From contig QIGJ01000226.1 of assembly GCA_003229995.1 (NCBI GenBank), positions 1 through 9,784 on the forward strand: a stretch of 9,784 nucleotides of DNA, read 5' to 3'. Numbering within the stretch: position 1 is the first letter of the stretch; every line of letters starts with the position of its first letter. The notes beneath the pieces are model-generated. The model worked only from the letters and a program-made list of their open reading frames with translations, was not told the DNA's origin and made no database searches. Below, piece after piece: positions 1-7,340 of the stretch. A program made the position numbers and the translations under genes. This DNA is from Gammaproteobacteria bacterium (GTDB lineage: Bacteria; Pseudomonadota; Gammaproteobacteria; SZUA-152).

Positions 1-52
1 CTAAATATCTGACCTTTAGCGAAGTGGCCAACGCACGTTTTCGCGCAAACCC

Positions 53-272
53 TTAGGAATGGGCACGCAATAACTTCCCGGTTTAGCGCCCGGATTTAGT
101 CCGTATTGGTTCGTTTTGATTGACGACGGCATGGATGCAGGAGGTAGAGCAACGCAGGAGCAGTTGCCGAACAAAAGTGCAGGAATAGTCGTTCTATTCC
201 GAGGAATTTCAACGCAACCATGGAATAAAGAGGGCGCGCAGTGACACCTAAGTCTCAGTCGCCACGAGCATA
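53..272 (+). repeat. Dispersed repeat copy A (LE + RE ends)
   Basis: This intergenic repeat has two recognisable ends. The left end (LE) begins with TTAGGAATGGGCACGCAATA, continues through AACTTCCCGGTTT to about 112, and recurs on the minus strand at 9311-9280 and 5177-5125. The right end (RE) at 246-272 starts ACCTAAGTCTCAGTCG and recurs at 323-349, 554-580, 698-724 and 9188-9214. Between them lies a perfect 7-bp hairpin, GGAATAG/CTATTCC with a 5-nt loop, at 182-200, and the segment CAACGCAACCATGGA shared with other copies. It carries no plausible coding sequence. It is probably a non-autonomous MITE-like or REP-like element. The family name is unknown to me. Confidence 0.7.
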
Positions 273-304
273 AAAGAACCTACTTACGGTGATGCTATAA
301 AATA

Positions 305-598
305 AATATGGCACACATTCAGACCTAAATCCCAAATGTTATGGACATACAGTAAAATCAACAACTTATCGCATTACTCTTAAGAAAAACAAAATGTACA
401 ATTTATAAGTGGTTGATCTTAAATACTTTGGCGTTTTCAGCGCTTAATTCACATCTAAAGTTAAAAGTTACATATAAACATTGATTGAAAGAAATATTTT
501 TTTGGTCTAATTTGTTCCTGTAACGCATCTGCATTGCTGTTTATTTCACATGATATACCCATAGCGTTTGGGGTTTAGGTCTGAATGTGCGTCATATT
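305..598. repeat. MITE-like 294-bp element with 46-bp imperfect terminal inverted repeats
   Basis: The left terminus (305-350) and the reverse complement of the right terminus (553-598) match at 38 of 46 positions by hand alignment. They share the block CACATTCAGACCTAAA exactly, and all eight differences are transitions. Both termini contain the RE motif of the dispersed repeat family (323-349 and 554-580), facing opposite ways. The AT-rich interior holds a second inverted repeat, ATCAACAACTTAT (357-369) against ATAAGTGGTTGAT (405-417), which match at 12 of 13 positions. No open frame or transposase is present. It could be a non-autonomous element or two RE copies that happen to be inverted. 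I saw no clear target-site duplication. Confidence 0.6.
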
Positions 599-603
599 GG
601 TTT

Positions 604-625
604 CATGGCAAGATCATGGCAAGAT
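604..625 (+). repeat. Perfect 11-bp tandem duplication
   Basis: The unit CATGGCAAGAT occurs twice in immediate succession (604-614 and 615-625). It lies between the inverted-repeat element and repeat copy B. Confidence 0.8.
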
Positions 626-630
626 GAAAT

Positions 631-724
631 GACGCGTAATAGTCGCTCTATTGCAAGGACAACAACGCAGCTATGCAGCAAATAGGGCGTGCAGTCAGGC
701 TAAATCTCAATCGCTATGGGTATA
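631..724 (+). repeat. Dispersed repeat copy B (short or missing LE, intact RE)
   Basis: This copy shares with copy A the hairpin AATAG/CTATT (638-652, loop TCGCT), the segment CAACGCAGCTATG, the stretch GGGCG-GCAGT, and the 27-nt RE motif (698-724, containing CTAAATCTCAATCGCTATGG). Only a trace of the left end is visible (GACGCGTAATA near 631-641). It ends 36 bp upstream of the start codon at 761, so it may contribute to the leader of that gene. Confidence 0.65.
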
Positions 725-760
725 GTTGCATTTTTTATTGATACTCACGGAGGATGACTC

Positions 761-2287
761 ATGTTTCATCAATTAACATTTAACGGATTTAAACCATGTG
801 ATGAAAAAAATTGTTCAATATTCACAGTTCATTCATTCATAGTTCATTCAATCGCTGTTGGTATGTTGTTAGGTTCTGCAACGATTTTTGCCGGCAACCC
901 TTTGTCGATGGATTACAAAACAAGCTACACCATGGGCAGTACTGGCTGGGATATGGCCCACGGCGTCGCTGTTAACAGCGATGGGGATGTGTATATTACC
1001 GGCCACTTTTCCGGCACCGCCGACCTTGATCCCACCAACGGCAGTGATATATATATTTCACAGGGTAATTCTGATGTTTTTGTCACCAAGATTTCCAGTA
1101 ATGGTCATTATGAATGGAGTAAAACGGTCGGTGGCAGCGGATGGGATCGCGGTTCATCCATCACCATTGATGACGCCAACAATGTTTACATTGCTGGTGA
1201 ATTCACTGGCAATGTTGACCTTGATCCCAGTGGTTCTACCGATACCCACAATTCCGGTAGCGGTTCCGGCACCTTTCTCATGAAGCTGAATGACGCGGAT
1301 GGTTTTGATTGGGCAACTGCCCTGGGTGGTTATTTTTACATCTACGGCAACACACTCATTGTTGATAGTAATGACGGTTCCAGTTATGTGACTGGCGCAT
1401 TCAACGGCACTGTGGATTTTAATCCTGATGGTACTAGCGACATGCGCACTTCTGCGGGCGGTACCGATGGTTTCCAGGCAAAAATCGATGACACCGGATC
1501 CGTGGACTGGGTCAGAACCTTTGGTGGTAGCGGTTATGACATGGGACATACTGTGGCTGTGGATAGTGACCAAAACACTTATTTCATGGGTCACTTTGTT
1601 GGTACGGTGGACCTTGACCCAACGTCCGGTGTTGATCTGCATACTTCTTCCAGCACGACACTCACTGACATTTTCATCACTAAAATTGATAGCAATGGTA
1701 ACTATGACAACACTATGACCTTTGGTGGTACCAGTGCTGAGTGGGTTTATTCTTCCGCAATGGATGGTAACAATAACCTGTTTGTCATGGGTCTGTTTCG
1801 CGGTTCTGCCGATCTGGATCCCACCAGTGGTGTTGACATGCACACAGCCAAAGGTAGCTACGATGTGTATTTAATCAAACTTAACAGCAATGGTGGTTAT
1901 GAGTGGGGCCGTAGTATTGGTGGACCCATTGATTTTTATAATTGGGGCGCAATGGTTACGGTTGACGATTATGGTAATGCCTACATGACACGTTGCTTTA
2001 TTACCAGCATGGATTTTAATCCAGGCACTGGTACCGATACGCACACTTCGGCAGGTGGTGCTGATATCTTCATTACGCGTATTAATAGCAATGGTGATTA
2101 TGGTGAGACGGTTACCATGGGCGGCTCAAATTATGATTGCAGTAATGCGATTACCGTTGATAACAATGATACCATTACTGTCGTCGGTAATTTCTACGGC
2201 ACTGCGGATTTCGATCCTACCCCAGGCATCGATAACCACACTTCTGCGGGCGATAGTGACATCTTCATTACGCAAATTTCCCAATAA
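761..2287 (+). CDS. Exported SBBP-repeat protein, probable seven-bladed beta-propeller
   Basis: This 508-residue protein starts with an export signal (hydrophobic stretch about 26-43, likely cleavage after ATIFA at residue 44). The rest is seven consecutive repeats of about 65 residues. Each follows the pattern G-D-x-G..VD..N.Y..G.F.GT.D.DP..G.D.HTS....DIF..KI.SNG.Y.W....GG. Seven units fit the SBBP (seven-bladed beta-propeller) family, which is usually secreted or surface-exposed and of unknown function. The sixth repeat is degenerate: the usual GxFxGTxD reads RCFITSMD. The D-rich DLDP and DFNP turns could bind metal ions (inference). The start is supported by GGAGG seven bases upstream (749-753). 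An overlapping start at 801 is one base out of frame. No sortase or C-terminal anchor signal is seen. It is probably monocistronic, bounded by repeats upstream and a terminator downstream. Confidence 0.88.
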   Translation: MFHQLTFNGFKPCDEKNCSIFTVHSFIVHSIAVGMLLGSATIFAGNPLSMDYKTSYTMGSTGWDMAHGVAVNSDGDVYITGHFSGTADLDPTNGSDIYISQGNSDVFVTKISSNGHYEWSKTVGGSGWDRGSSITIDDANNVYIAGEFTGNVDLDPSGSTDTHNSGSGSGTFLMKLNDADGFDWATALGGYFYIYGNTLIVDSNDGSSYVTGAFNGTVDFNPDGTSDMRTSAGGTDGFQAKIDDTGSVDWVRTFGGSGYDMGHTVAVDSDQNTYFMGHFVGTVDLDPTSGVDLHTSSSTTLTDIFITKIDSNGNYDNTMTFGGTSAEWVYSSAMDGNNNLFVMGLFRGSADLDPTSGVDMHTAKGSYDVYLIKLNSNGGYEWGRSIGGPIDFYNWGAMVTVDDYGNAYMTRCFITSMDFNPGTGTDTHTSAGGADIFITRINSNGDYGETVTMGGSNYDCSNAITVDNNDTITVVGNFYGTADFDPTPGIDNHTSAGDSDIFITQISQ

Positions 2288-2313
2288 TCTGAAACATCAG
2301 CAATAAAGCAACA

Positions 2314-2348
2314 ACACGGCTCCACATTCAGTGGGGTCGTGTGTTTTT
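2314..2348 (+). terminator. Rho-independent terminator of the SBBP-repeat gene
   Basis: A 12-bp stem (ACACGGCTCCAC, 2314-2325, against GTGGGGTCGTGT, 2331-2342) includes two G-U pairs and a 5-nt loop ATTCA. It is followed by G and five Ts. It lies between the convergent ends of the propeller gene and the ABC permease, and overlaps the permease stop codon by two bases. The minus-strand T-tract is poor, so it probably acts mainly on the plus strand. Confidence 0.8.
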
Positions 2349-3096
2349 ATTGTGTAGGACGCCAGGGGATTAACCGACGTTCCAAAGCATGCAAGGCGTA
2401 AGAAAAAATAAAGCCCATTGTACCAATCACAAAAATACCAGCGTACATGGATTTAATCGAAAACGTTTCCCAGGATTGCCAGATTAAAAAACCGATACCT
2501 TTATCTGCACCCGAAAATTCTGCGGCAACCACCATTACCAGACTATAACCAACCGCAAGCTTCAAACCCGCAAATATTGCAGGCAGTGAACCGGGGAGAA
2601 TCACTTTCATTATAAAATTATGGCGTTTGATTTTATAAACCGCAGCCACGTCATGATAAATTTTTTCAATACTGTCAACACCATGCAATGTATTGATGAG
2701 CACCAGAAAAAAACAACCCACTGCCACCATGACCATTTTTGCAAGATCGCCGATGCCAAAAATAAGCATAATTAACGGCAATACAGCAATTTTTGGGATG
2801 GGGTAGGTTAACGCAACCAGAGGGTAAACAACCGCACGTATCGTGTTCGACAACCCCATACCAACACCAAAAATAATGCCTAATAAACAACCCGCCAGAT
2901 AACCCCACAACAGCCGATTCAGGCTGGCAATAATATCGTTAATAATGCCTTCTTCCGGGCTGACAAAAATAAGGTGGTAAAAAATAGCGGAAGGTGCCGG
3001 GAAAAAACGTATATCTAAAATTCCCGTACGTGAGCAAACCTCCCAAATTAATAACGCAACGATAGGGGAAATAAAATACGTTAATCTTGCTTTCAT
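2347..3096 (-). CDS. NitT/TauT-family ABC transporter permease
   Basis: A 249-residue integral membrane permease of the TauC/SsuC/NrtB type (BPD_transp_1 fold), forming the channel in the inner membrane as a dimer. The first hydrophobic segment is near residues 5-20, with further ones near 62-80, 88-115, 119-137, 170-195 and 217-236. The sequence RLLWGYLAG (61-69), the PKIAVLPLIMLIFGIG block (101-116) and the cytoplasmic EAA-type loop around residues 151-176, where the ATPase docks, are typical of the family. So is the C-terminal ERRLIPWRP. The length is normal. Its ATG overlaps the ATPase stop codon in an ATGA, so the two are translationally coupled and expressed at matched levels. The substrate cannot be read from the sequence: nitrate, sulfonates, taurine or pyrimidine-like compounds are all handled by this family. 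Confidence 0.92.
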   Translation of the reverse strand: MKARLTYFISPIVALLIWEVCSRTGILDIRFFPAPSAIFYHLIFVSPEEGIINDIIASLNRLLWGYLAGCLLGIIFGVGMGLSNTIRAVVYPLVALTYPIPKIAVLPLIMLIFGIGDLAKMVMVAVGCFFLVLINTLHGVDSIEKIYHDVAAVYKIKRHNFIMKVILPGSLPAIFAGLKLAVGYSLVMVVAAEFSGADKGIGFLIWQSWETFSIKSMYAGIFVIGTMGFIFSYALHALERRLIPWRPTQ

Positions 3097-3923
3097 GATC
3101 GGCTATCGTTCGTTACAACAGGTATAAAATCACTCATTTCATTGCGAATCATCCTGCTGATAACATCAACGTATTCAGCGTGCCGACTGGTTTTTCGCAT
3201 GTCGTTGAGTTGGCGGGGCCGAGGAAAATCAATCGTAATAATATCTTTAATGCTACCGGGATGCGCAGTCATCACAGCAATGCGATCCGCGAGCATCACT
3301 GCTTCTTCAATATCGTGCGTCACAAAAACAACGGTTTTTTGTGATTCCTGCCAGATGTTCAGTAGTAACTCCTGTAAGTTGGAGCGTGTCTGATAATCGA
3401 GAAATACAAAGGGTTCATCCATCAATAAAATATCCGGATCATTTGCGAAACTGCGCGCAATACTCACCCGTTGTTTCATTCCTCCGGATATTTGATGCGG
3501 AAAATAATGCGCAAATTTTTCCAGTCCAACTTTTGAGATGTGATGATCAACCAGATTATCAATATTTTTCGGTTTGATGCGCGGATTATTTTCCAGCAGG
3601 AACCGAATATTTTGTGCGACCGTCATCCACGGAAAAATTCCCCGTTCCTGAAATACCATGCCAATATTGGCTTCTGTACCCTCCGGGGTCGGTGCTATAT
3701 AAAGTTCACCACTACTGGGTGTTTCAAGTGCGGCTATACTGCGCAGCACGGTGGTTTTTCCGCAACCACTAGGGCCAAGAATACATAAAAATTCGCCGAC
3801 ATTTACGTGGAAATTGAGATCTTTATAAGCGGTAACAGATTCGTTTTTTTGCGTATTGCCGGGAAAAACCTTGCCAAGATTACTAACGCTTATTTGCACT
3901 TGTTTTTTTTCATCCATAGGCAT
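3093..3923 (-). CDS. NitT/TauT-family ABC transporter ATP-binding protein
   Basis: A 276-residue ATPase of the TauB/SsuB/NrtD type that powers the importer from the cytoplasmic side. All nucleotide-binding motifs are intact: Walker A GPSGCGKT (50-57), Q-loop Q92 in VFQERGIFPW, signature ISGGMKQR (145-152), Walker B ILLMDEP with catalytic E170, D-loop LDYQTR (175-180), and switch H203 in VTHD. It is slightly longer than many SsuB proteins because of a C-terminal tail (about 245-276). The start is uncertain: ATG at 3923 and ATG at 3917 are both possible and neither has a clear Shine-Dalgarno. It lies 76 bp after the binding-protein gene and overlaps the permease by 4 bp, so the three form one operon. 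Confidence 0.93.
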   Translation of the reverse strand: MPMDEKKQVQISVSNLGKVFPGNTQKNESVTAYKDLNFHVNVGEFLCILGPSGCGKTTVLRSIAALETPSSGELYIAPTPEGTEANIGMVFQERGIFPWMTVAQNIRFLLENNPRIKPKNIDNLVDHHISKVGLEKFAHYFPHQISGGMKQRVSIARSFANDPDILLMDEPFVFLDYQTRSNLQELLLNIWQESQKTVVFVTHDIEEAVMLADRIAVMTAHPGSIKDIITIDFPRPRQLNDMRKTSRHAEYVDVISRMIRNEMSDFIPVVTNDSRS

Positions 3924-3999
3924 TTAACAGATGTAAAAATGTGTCAATGGCAACCTCTTTTTTCCTGGGAAAGAAAAAACTGTTTCATATTTTTTTATA

Positions 4000-5034
4000 C
4001 TAACGGTATTCACCCAATTGGGAAATTGCGAAATTGACATAGCTTTCGTCAACGATAGCTTCAATGTCTGGCATTTTTTTTATATATCCTTGTTCGAAGT
4101 ACCATCTGGCATCATCACGAATGCTCCGTATCATCAGTCGGCCATTAGGGTTCAGGCCAACAGCAACCACATTGTCATAAATTTTACGATTTTTAACACG
4201 CGTGGATTTCATCAAAATCTGAATAATCTCTTCACGATTTTTATTTTTGAAAAAAGCATCATTGTAATCACGCAACCCTTTGACATACGCAACCATGAAT
4301 CGCTTGGCAACGTCCGGGTATTTTTCGATAAATACCGGCGAGTACATAATGGCAGCCGCCTGTTGTTCCGGATAAACCGTGTCCGCACCTGAAATGCGTA
4401 CCGCAATATTTTTTTCTACCGCCGCTGCCACAAAGGGCTCAATCTGAATCGTCGCGTCGATAGAACCATTAGTGAGTGCAACGTTCATATCGGGATAGCC
4501 CATGTGGGTTAAACGCACATCTTTCAATGTGAGGCCCGCAGATTCAAGATAGCGCTGCATGATAATTTGCTGCGAGACACCTTTTGCCGGTGTGGCAAAA
4601 ACCATGCCTTTCAAATCTTTGAGTGTTTTATAGCGGCCACTATCAACATGTTCTTTACGTACGATTAATGCTAAATGTCCCTTGCCAGGATGCAACGAAC
4701 CCTTTTCTGCCACTAGCTTGATCGGAATATCACCTTGTATCGCATTGTACATGCCCGCATTGATGGTACCACCACCCACATAAATTTGACCCGTTGCCAA
4801 AAAAGGAACCATTTGTGCGCCAGAAAGACGGAATGGGTTGAGAATCGCATTGATGCCCTGTTCTTCAAAATAACCTTTTTCTTTAGCGATAAACATGGCA
4901 GACGACGTCATCGTAGGCGCGATGCCAATTGGTACATCAACAAGGTTTTTCGCGCTGATGTTCAGGGGTAAAAACACGCTAACTGTGAGCAGTGTGCTAC
5001 ACACATATTGTTTCAAATCTTGTAAAAGCATCAT
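4000..5034 (-). CDS. NitT/TauT-family ABC transporter substrate-binding protein
   Basis: A periplasmic binding protein of the NMT1/SsuA-like type, about 344 residues with its signal peptide. It begins MMLLQDLKQYVCSTLL, with cleavage likely after NISA. The mature part opens with GIAPTMTSSAMFIAKEKGYFEEQGI, the usual first strand and helix of this family. It continues with LKDLKGMVFATPAKG and the hinge block GSIDATIQIEPFVAAAVEK. I chose ATG 5034 because AGGAG (5050-5046) lies 11 bases upstream. ATG 5043, with the same SD only two bases away, is the alternative. A longer reading from GTG 5136 would translate repeat DNA and lacks a signal-like N-terminus. The ligand is unknown. The CCCFC motif of thiamine-pyrimidine binders is absent. 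Confidence 0.9.
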   Translation of the reverse strand: MMLLQDLKQYVCSTLLTVSVFLPLNISAKNLVDVPIGIAPTMTSSAMFIAKEKGYFEEQGINAILNPFRLSGAQMVPFLATGQIYVGGGTINAGMYNAIQGDIPIKLVAEKGSLHPGKGHLALIVRKEHVDSGRYKTLKDLKGMVFATPAKGVSQQIIMQRYLESAGLTLKDVRLTHMGYPDMNVALTNGSIDATIQIEPFVAAAVEKNIAVRISGADTVYPEQQAAAIMYSPVFIEKYPDVAKRFMVAYVKGLRDYNDAFFKNKNREEIIQILMKSTRVKNRKIYDNVVAVGLNPNGRLMIRSIRDDARWYFEQGYIKKMPDIEAIVDESYVNFAISQLGEYR

Positions 5035-5050
5035 ATGAAACATGACTCCT

Positions 5051-5177
5051 TTAGGAATGGAACACAATAACTGGCTGTGTTGATATTCGTTATCGAAACC
5101 AGCAAGCCATTTGCTAAATTCTGCAAGTGCTCGCACTCAATCCGGGCACTAAACAGGGAGGTTATTTCTATTCCTAA
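5051..5177. repeat. Dispersed repeat copy D (inverted LE/LE form)
   Basis: This 127-bp element is bounded by TTAGGAAT in inverted orientation (5051-5058 and 5177-5170). Similarity extends inward on both sides through AATAAC and CTGT. The minus-strand end (5177 to about 5125) matches the left end of copy A closely for about 50 bases, sharing GTTTAG-GCCCGGATT. It fills almost the whole gap between the cyclase and the binding-protein gene. Its outer base triplets overlap the cyclase stop codon on one side and abut AGGAG of the next gene on the other. Confidence 0.7.
5061..5081 (-). promoter_or_regulatory. Hairpin just upstream of the binding-protein ribosome binding site
   Basis: AACACA (5061-5066) and TGTGTT (5076-5081) form a 6-bp stem with a 9-nt loop. 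In the minus-strand transcript this ends about ten bases before the AGGAG of the binding-protein gene. It lies inside repeat copy D. It could influence translation or mRNA decay between the cyclase and the transporter genes, which is inference only. Confidence 0.35.
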
Positions 5178-6127
5178 GAAATGGAAAAAACGACCTCTTT
5201 TCCCGTACGCCCTTTTGTGTCTACCTCACCCAACGGAGTAACAAGCATAAATTGCTCAACCATTTTTGCTGTTTTGTGGCAAATAACGACAGTGGAAGAT
5301 AATTCTTTATTTGCCAATCCAGACAGACGAAAGGCAAGATTAGTGCTATCCCCCACTAATGCAAGATTTTCGGGACGCACACCATAGTGAGACACAGTGA
5401 CCGAGCCGGTCGCAATACCCCAGCCTAGTTCCAAATGACGTAATTTTGAGAATTTCTCTGGCAAATTGGAAAATAGAGCGGTCGCCGCTTGCTGCTGGAG
5501 CAAAGCGGCATGGCAGGCATGCTGTACTGCCACTAAATCATTTTCATCGTTATGCTCCCAAAAAGCAAAAATGGCATCACCTGCAAAATCTTTCACTGTG
5601 CCACGGTTTTCATGGACGATGTTCGTTAACGATTCGTAGAGCTGTGACAAAGCCTCAAACAATAAAGAAGACTCTGTTTGTTGCACAAGCGTGGAAAAAC
5701 CTCTGATGTCAGCGACAAGGTGGGTCAGCGTTTCCTGTCGGGACAAAACCCGAGTGGTCTCAGTCAGATCAATATCATTCGGGTTATCGTGGTCCGATTG
5801 CTCAGAAAAAACGACATGCAACTTTGTTGAACCAATGTGCACAAAGTCACCTGAAATCAGTTTTTGTTCTCCACCCGAAGTGATTCGGACACTATTCACC
5901 CACGTCCCGTTCCGACTGGAGTCCTTGATAGTCAGAGCGCTCCCGACACAAGTAATAACCGCATGATCCCTGGATACGTTGACATCCCTGATAATAATAC
6001 GTTTATCGGCAGGCACCCCTTGACAAACCCGTCCGATATATAATCTTTCGATGACATTGACATGATGACAACAACCCCCAACATCCCGCCATTCCAAACG
6101 GGGCAATTTATTATTTTCTAGCGCCAT
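5174..6127 (-). CDS. FHA-domain class III adenylate/guanylate cyclase
   Basis: A 317-residue cytoplasmic protein with no membrane segment. Residues 29-107 form an FHA phosphothreonine-binding domain (GR 32-33, SRDH 52-55, SSRNGTWVN 70-78). Residues 133-317 form a class III cyclase domain that should make cAMP or cGMP. The metal-binding aspartates are present: D140 in VADIRGF and D184 in FAGDAIF. The purine-contacting K179 and the transition-state pair N263 and R267 in GDSTNLAFR are also there. The second purine-selecting position, usually Asp or Thr, appears to be Ala256, so substrate choice is uncertain. The gene reads toward the ABC importer operon and may be co-transcribed with it. Its TAG stop lies inside the end of repeat copy D. 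SD support is weak (GGGTG just before ATG 6127). Confidence 0.9.
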   Translation of the reverse strand: MALENNKLPRLEWRDVGGCCHHVNVIERLYIGRVCQGVPADKRIIIRDVNVSRDHAVITCVGSALTIKDSSRNGTWVNSVRITSGGEQKLISGDFVHIGSTKLHVVFSEQSDHDNPNDIDLTETTRVLSRQETLTHLVADIRGFSTLVQQTESSLLFEALSQLYESLTNIVHENRGTVKDFAGDAIFAFWEHNDENDLVAVQHACHAALLQQQAATALFSNLPEKFSKLRHLELGWGIATGSVTVSHYGVRPENLALVGDSTNLAFRLSGLANKELSSTVVICHKTAKMVEQFMLVTPLGEVDTKGRTGKEVVFSIS

Positions 6128-6448
6128 AACACCCGTATTCTCGGACAGGCTCCTAGATTGGAAACCATCCGCTATTAAAACATGTTATGAAGGCACTAAG
6201 GGGGTTTGGGCTATCACTCATTCATTTAAAAAAAATGATACTCCCAATACGCTATAGGATAAATCCCACCCAAAAGATCACAAAACCAGCCAATTACCGT
6301 ACAATTCATGCCTTAAATCCTGGAATTCCCCGTCGAATGGTCTGTAGAGCGCATTGGTTTTTGTGGATGACGAGGTTTCCGGTTCAGTCCTGAAACAACC
6401 CGTTGCCAAAGTCAACCCGCCGGGCCCGACCGTGTTAATATCCGGCCC
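6128..6448. other. Divergent intergenic region between the cyclase and lgt
   Basis: This 321-bp region must contain the promoters of the minus-strand cyclase and the plus-strand lgt operon. I found no convincing -35/-10 pair, operator or terminator. A short plus-strand frame at 6187-6393 has low-complexity, basic, unrecognisable protein content and no good ribosome binding site, so I do not call it a gene. AT-rich runs near 6170-6240 are the likeliest site for the cyclase promoter. Confidence 0.5.
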
Positions 6449-7297
6449 ATGCTGACTTTCCCTAATATCGATCCTGTCGCCCTCAGCCTGGGGCCCGTTA
6501 AAATCCACTGGTATGGCATCATGTACTTGGTCGCCTTCAGCGCGGCCTGGTGGCTAGGCAAGCGCCGCGCCAGACAGACGCCTCCTGTTGAAAAAGGCGG
6601 CTGGAATGCCGAGCAAATCTCCGATGTGATCTTTTACGGTGCCATAGGCACGGTGCTGGGTGGACGTATCGGCTATACGCTGTTTTACGGATTTTCCGGT
6701 TTTCTCGCCGACCCTGTTTCCATCCTGCGTATCTGGGAGGGCGGCATGTCCTTTCACGGTGGCCTGCTGGGCGTGCTGGTGGCCATGTGGTTGTTTGGGC
6801 GCAAAAGCAAAAAAAGTTTTTTTGAAATCACCGATTTCATCGCGCCGCTGGTGCCCTTCGGCATCGGTGCGGTACGCTTTGCCAATTTCATCAATGGCGA
6901 ACTGTGGGGCCGGGTAACCACATCACAATGGGGCATGATATTCCCCAGTGGTGGCCCGCTGCCGCGTCACCCTTCGCAGCTCTACGAAATGTTTCTCGAA
7001 GGCGTGCTATTGTTTATCATCGTGTGGATTTACTCTGCCAAACCCCGTCCCCGCATGGCGGTGTCCGGTGTATTTGCTCTGGGTTACGGCAGTTTCCGGT
7101 TTTTTGTGGAATTCTTCCGTCAGCCCGACGAGCACATGGGTTTTGTCGCCTTCGACTGGATGTCACAGGGGCAGATGTTATCCGCACCACTGATCATACT
7201 GGGCATTGTTTTACTAGTGCTGGCTGATAACAAGCCAAAAGCAACAAAACAGAAAAAAAGAACAGCGGGTAGACACCACCCATCAGACAGGTTTTGA
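6449..7297 (+). CDS. lgt: Phosphatidylglycerol--prolipoprotein diacylglyceryl transferase
   Basis: Lgt transfers diacylglycerol from phosphatidylglycerol to the lipobox cysteine of prolipoproteins in the inner membrane, the first step of lipoprotein maturation. The 282-residue product is near the usual length (E. coli 291). Several hydrophobic spans are visible. Family hallmarks are [12 protein letters not shown] (19-30), [10 protein letters not shown] (71-80), MSFHGGLLG (100-108, H103), the Lgt signature around [16 protein letters not shown] (140-155, R143), RHPSQLYE (173-180), and [15 protein letters not shown] (213-227). The C-terminus ends in a basic tail (262-282). No strong Shine-Dalgarno precedes ATG 6449, but the conserved N-terminus supports this start. 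It is the first gene of the lgt-thyA-folA operon, with 43 bp to thyA. Confidence 0.97.
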   Translation: MLTFPNIDPVALSLGPVKIHWYGIMYLVAFSAAWWLGKRRARQTPPVEKGGWNAEQISDVIFYGAIGTVLGGRIGYTLFYGFSGFLADPVSILRIWEGGMSFHGGLLGVLVAMWLFGRKSKKSFFEITDFIAPLVPFGIGAVRFANFINGELWGRVTTSQWGMIFPSGGPLPRHPSQLYEMFLEGVLLFIIVWIYSAKPRPRMAVSGVFALGYGSFRFFVEFFRQPDEHMGFVAFDWMSQGQMLSAPLIILGIVLLVLADNKPKATKQKKRTAGRHHPSDRF

Positions 7298-7340
7298 TAA
7301 AGGGTAATTGGTGGATGATGCCCATCCTTGAGAGAGTCGT

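Noticed and set aside
246..724. CRISPR-like array from the recurring 27-nt motif
   Set aside because: Copies are irregularly spaced, in both orientations and diverged, and occur elsewhere in the window; no cas genes are present.
1154..1843. 229-codon minus-strand frame opposite the propeller gene
   Set aside because: It is an antisense shadow: its repetitive translation mirrors the SBBP repeats of the real gene.
4000..5034. Thiamine-precursor (ThiY-like) assignment of the binding protein
   Set aside because: The cysteine motif of that group is absent and no thiamine genes or TPP riboswitch are nearby, so the substrate is left open.
5044..5136. GTG-initiated 31-residue extension of the binding protein
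   Set aside because: It translates repeat copy D, and the signal peptide only fits starts at 5034-5043.
6187..6393. 68-codon plus-strand frame before lgt
   Set aside because: No recognisable motif or ribosome binding site, and it occupies the expected divergent promoter region.
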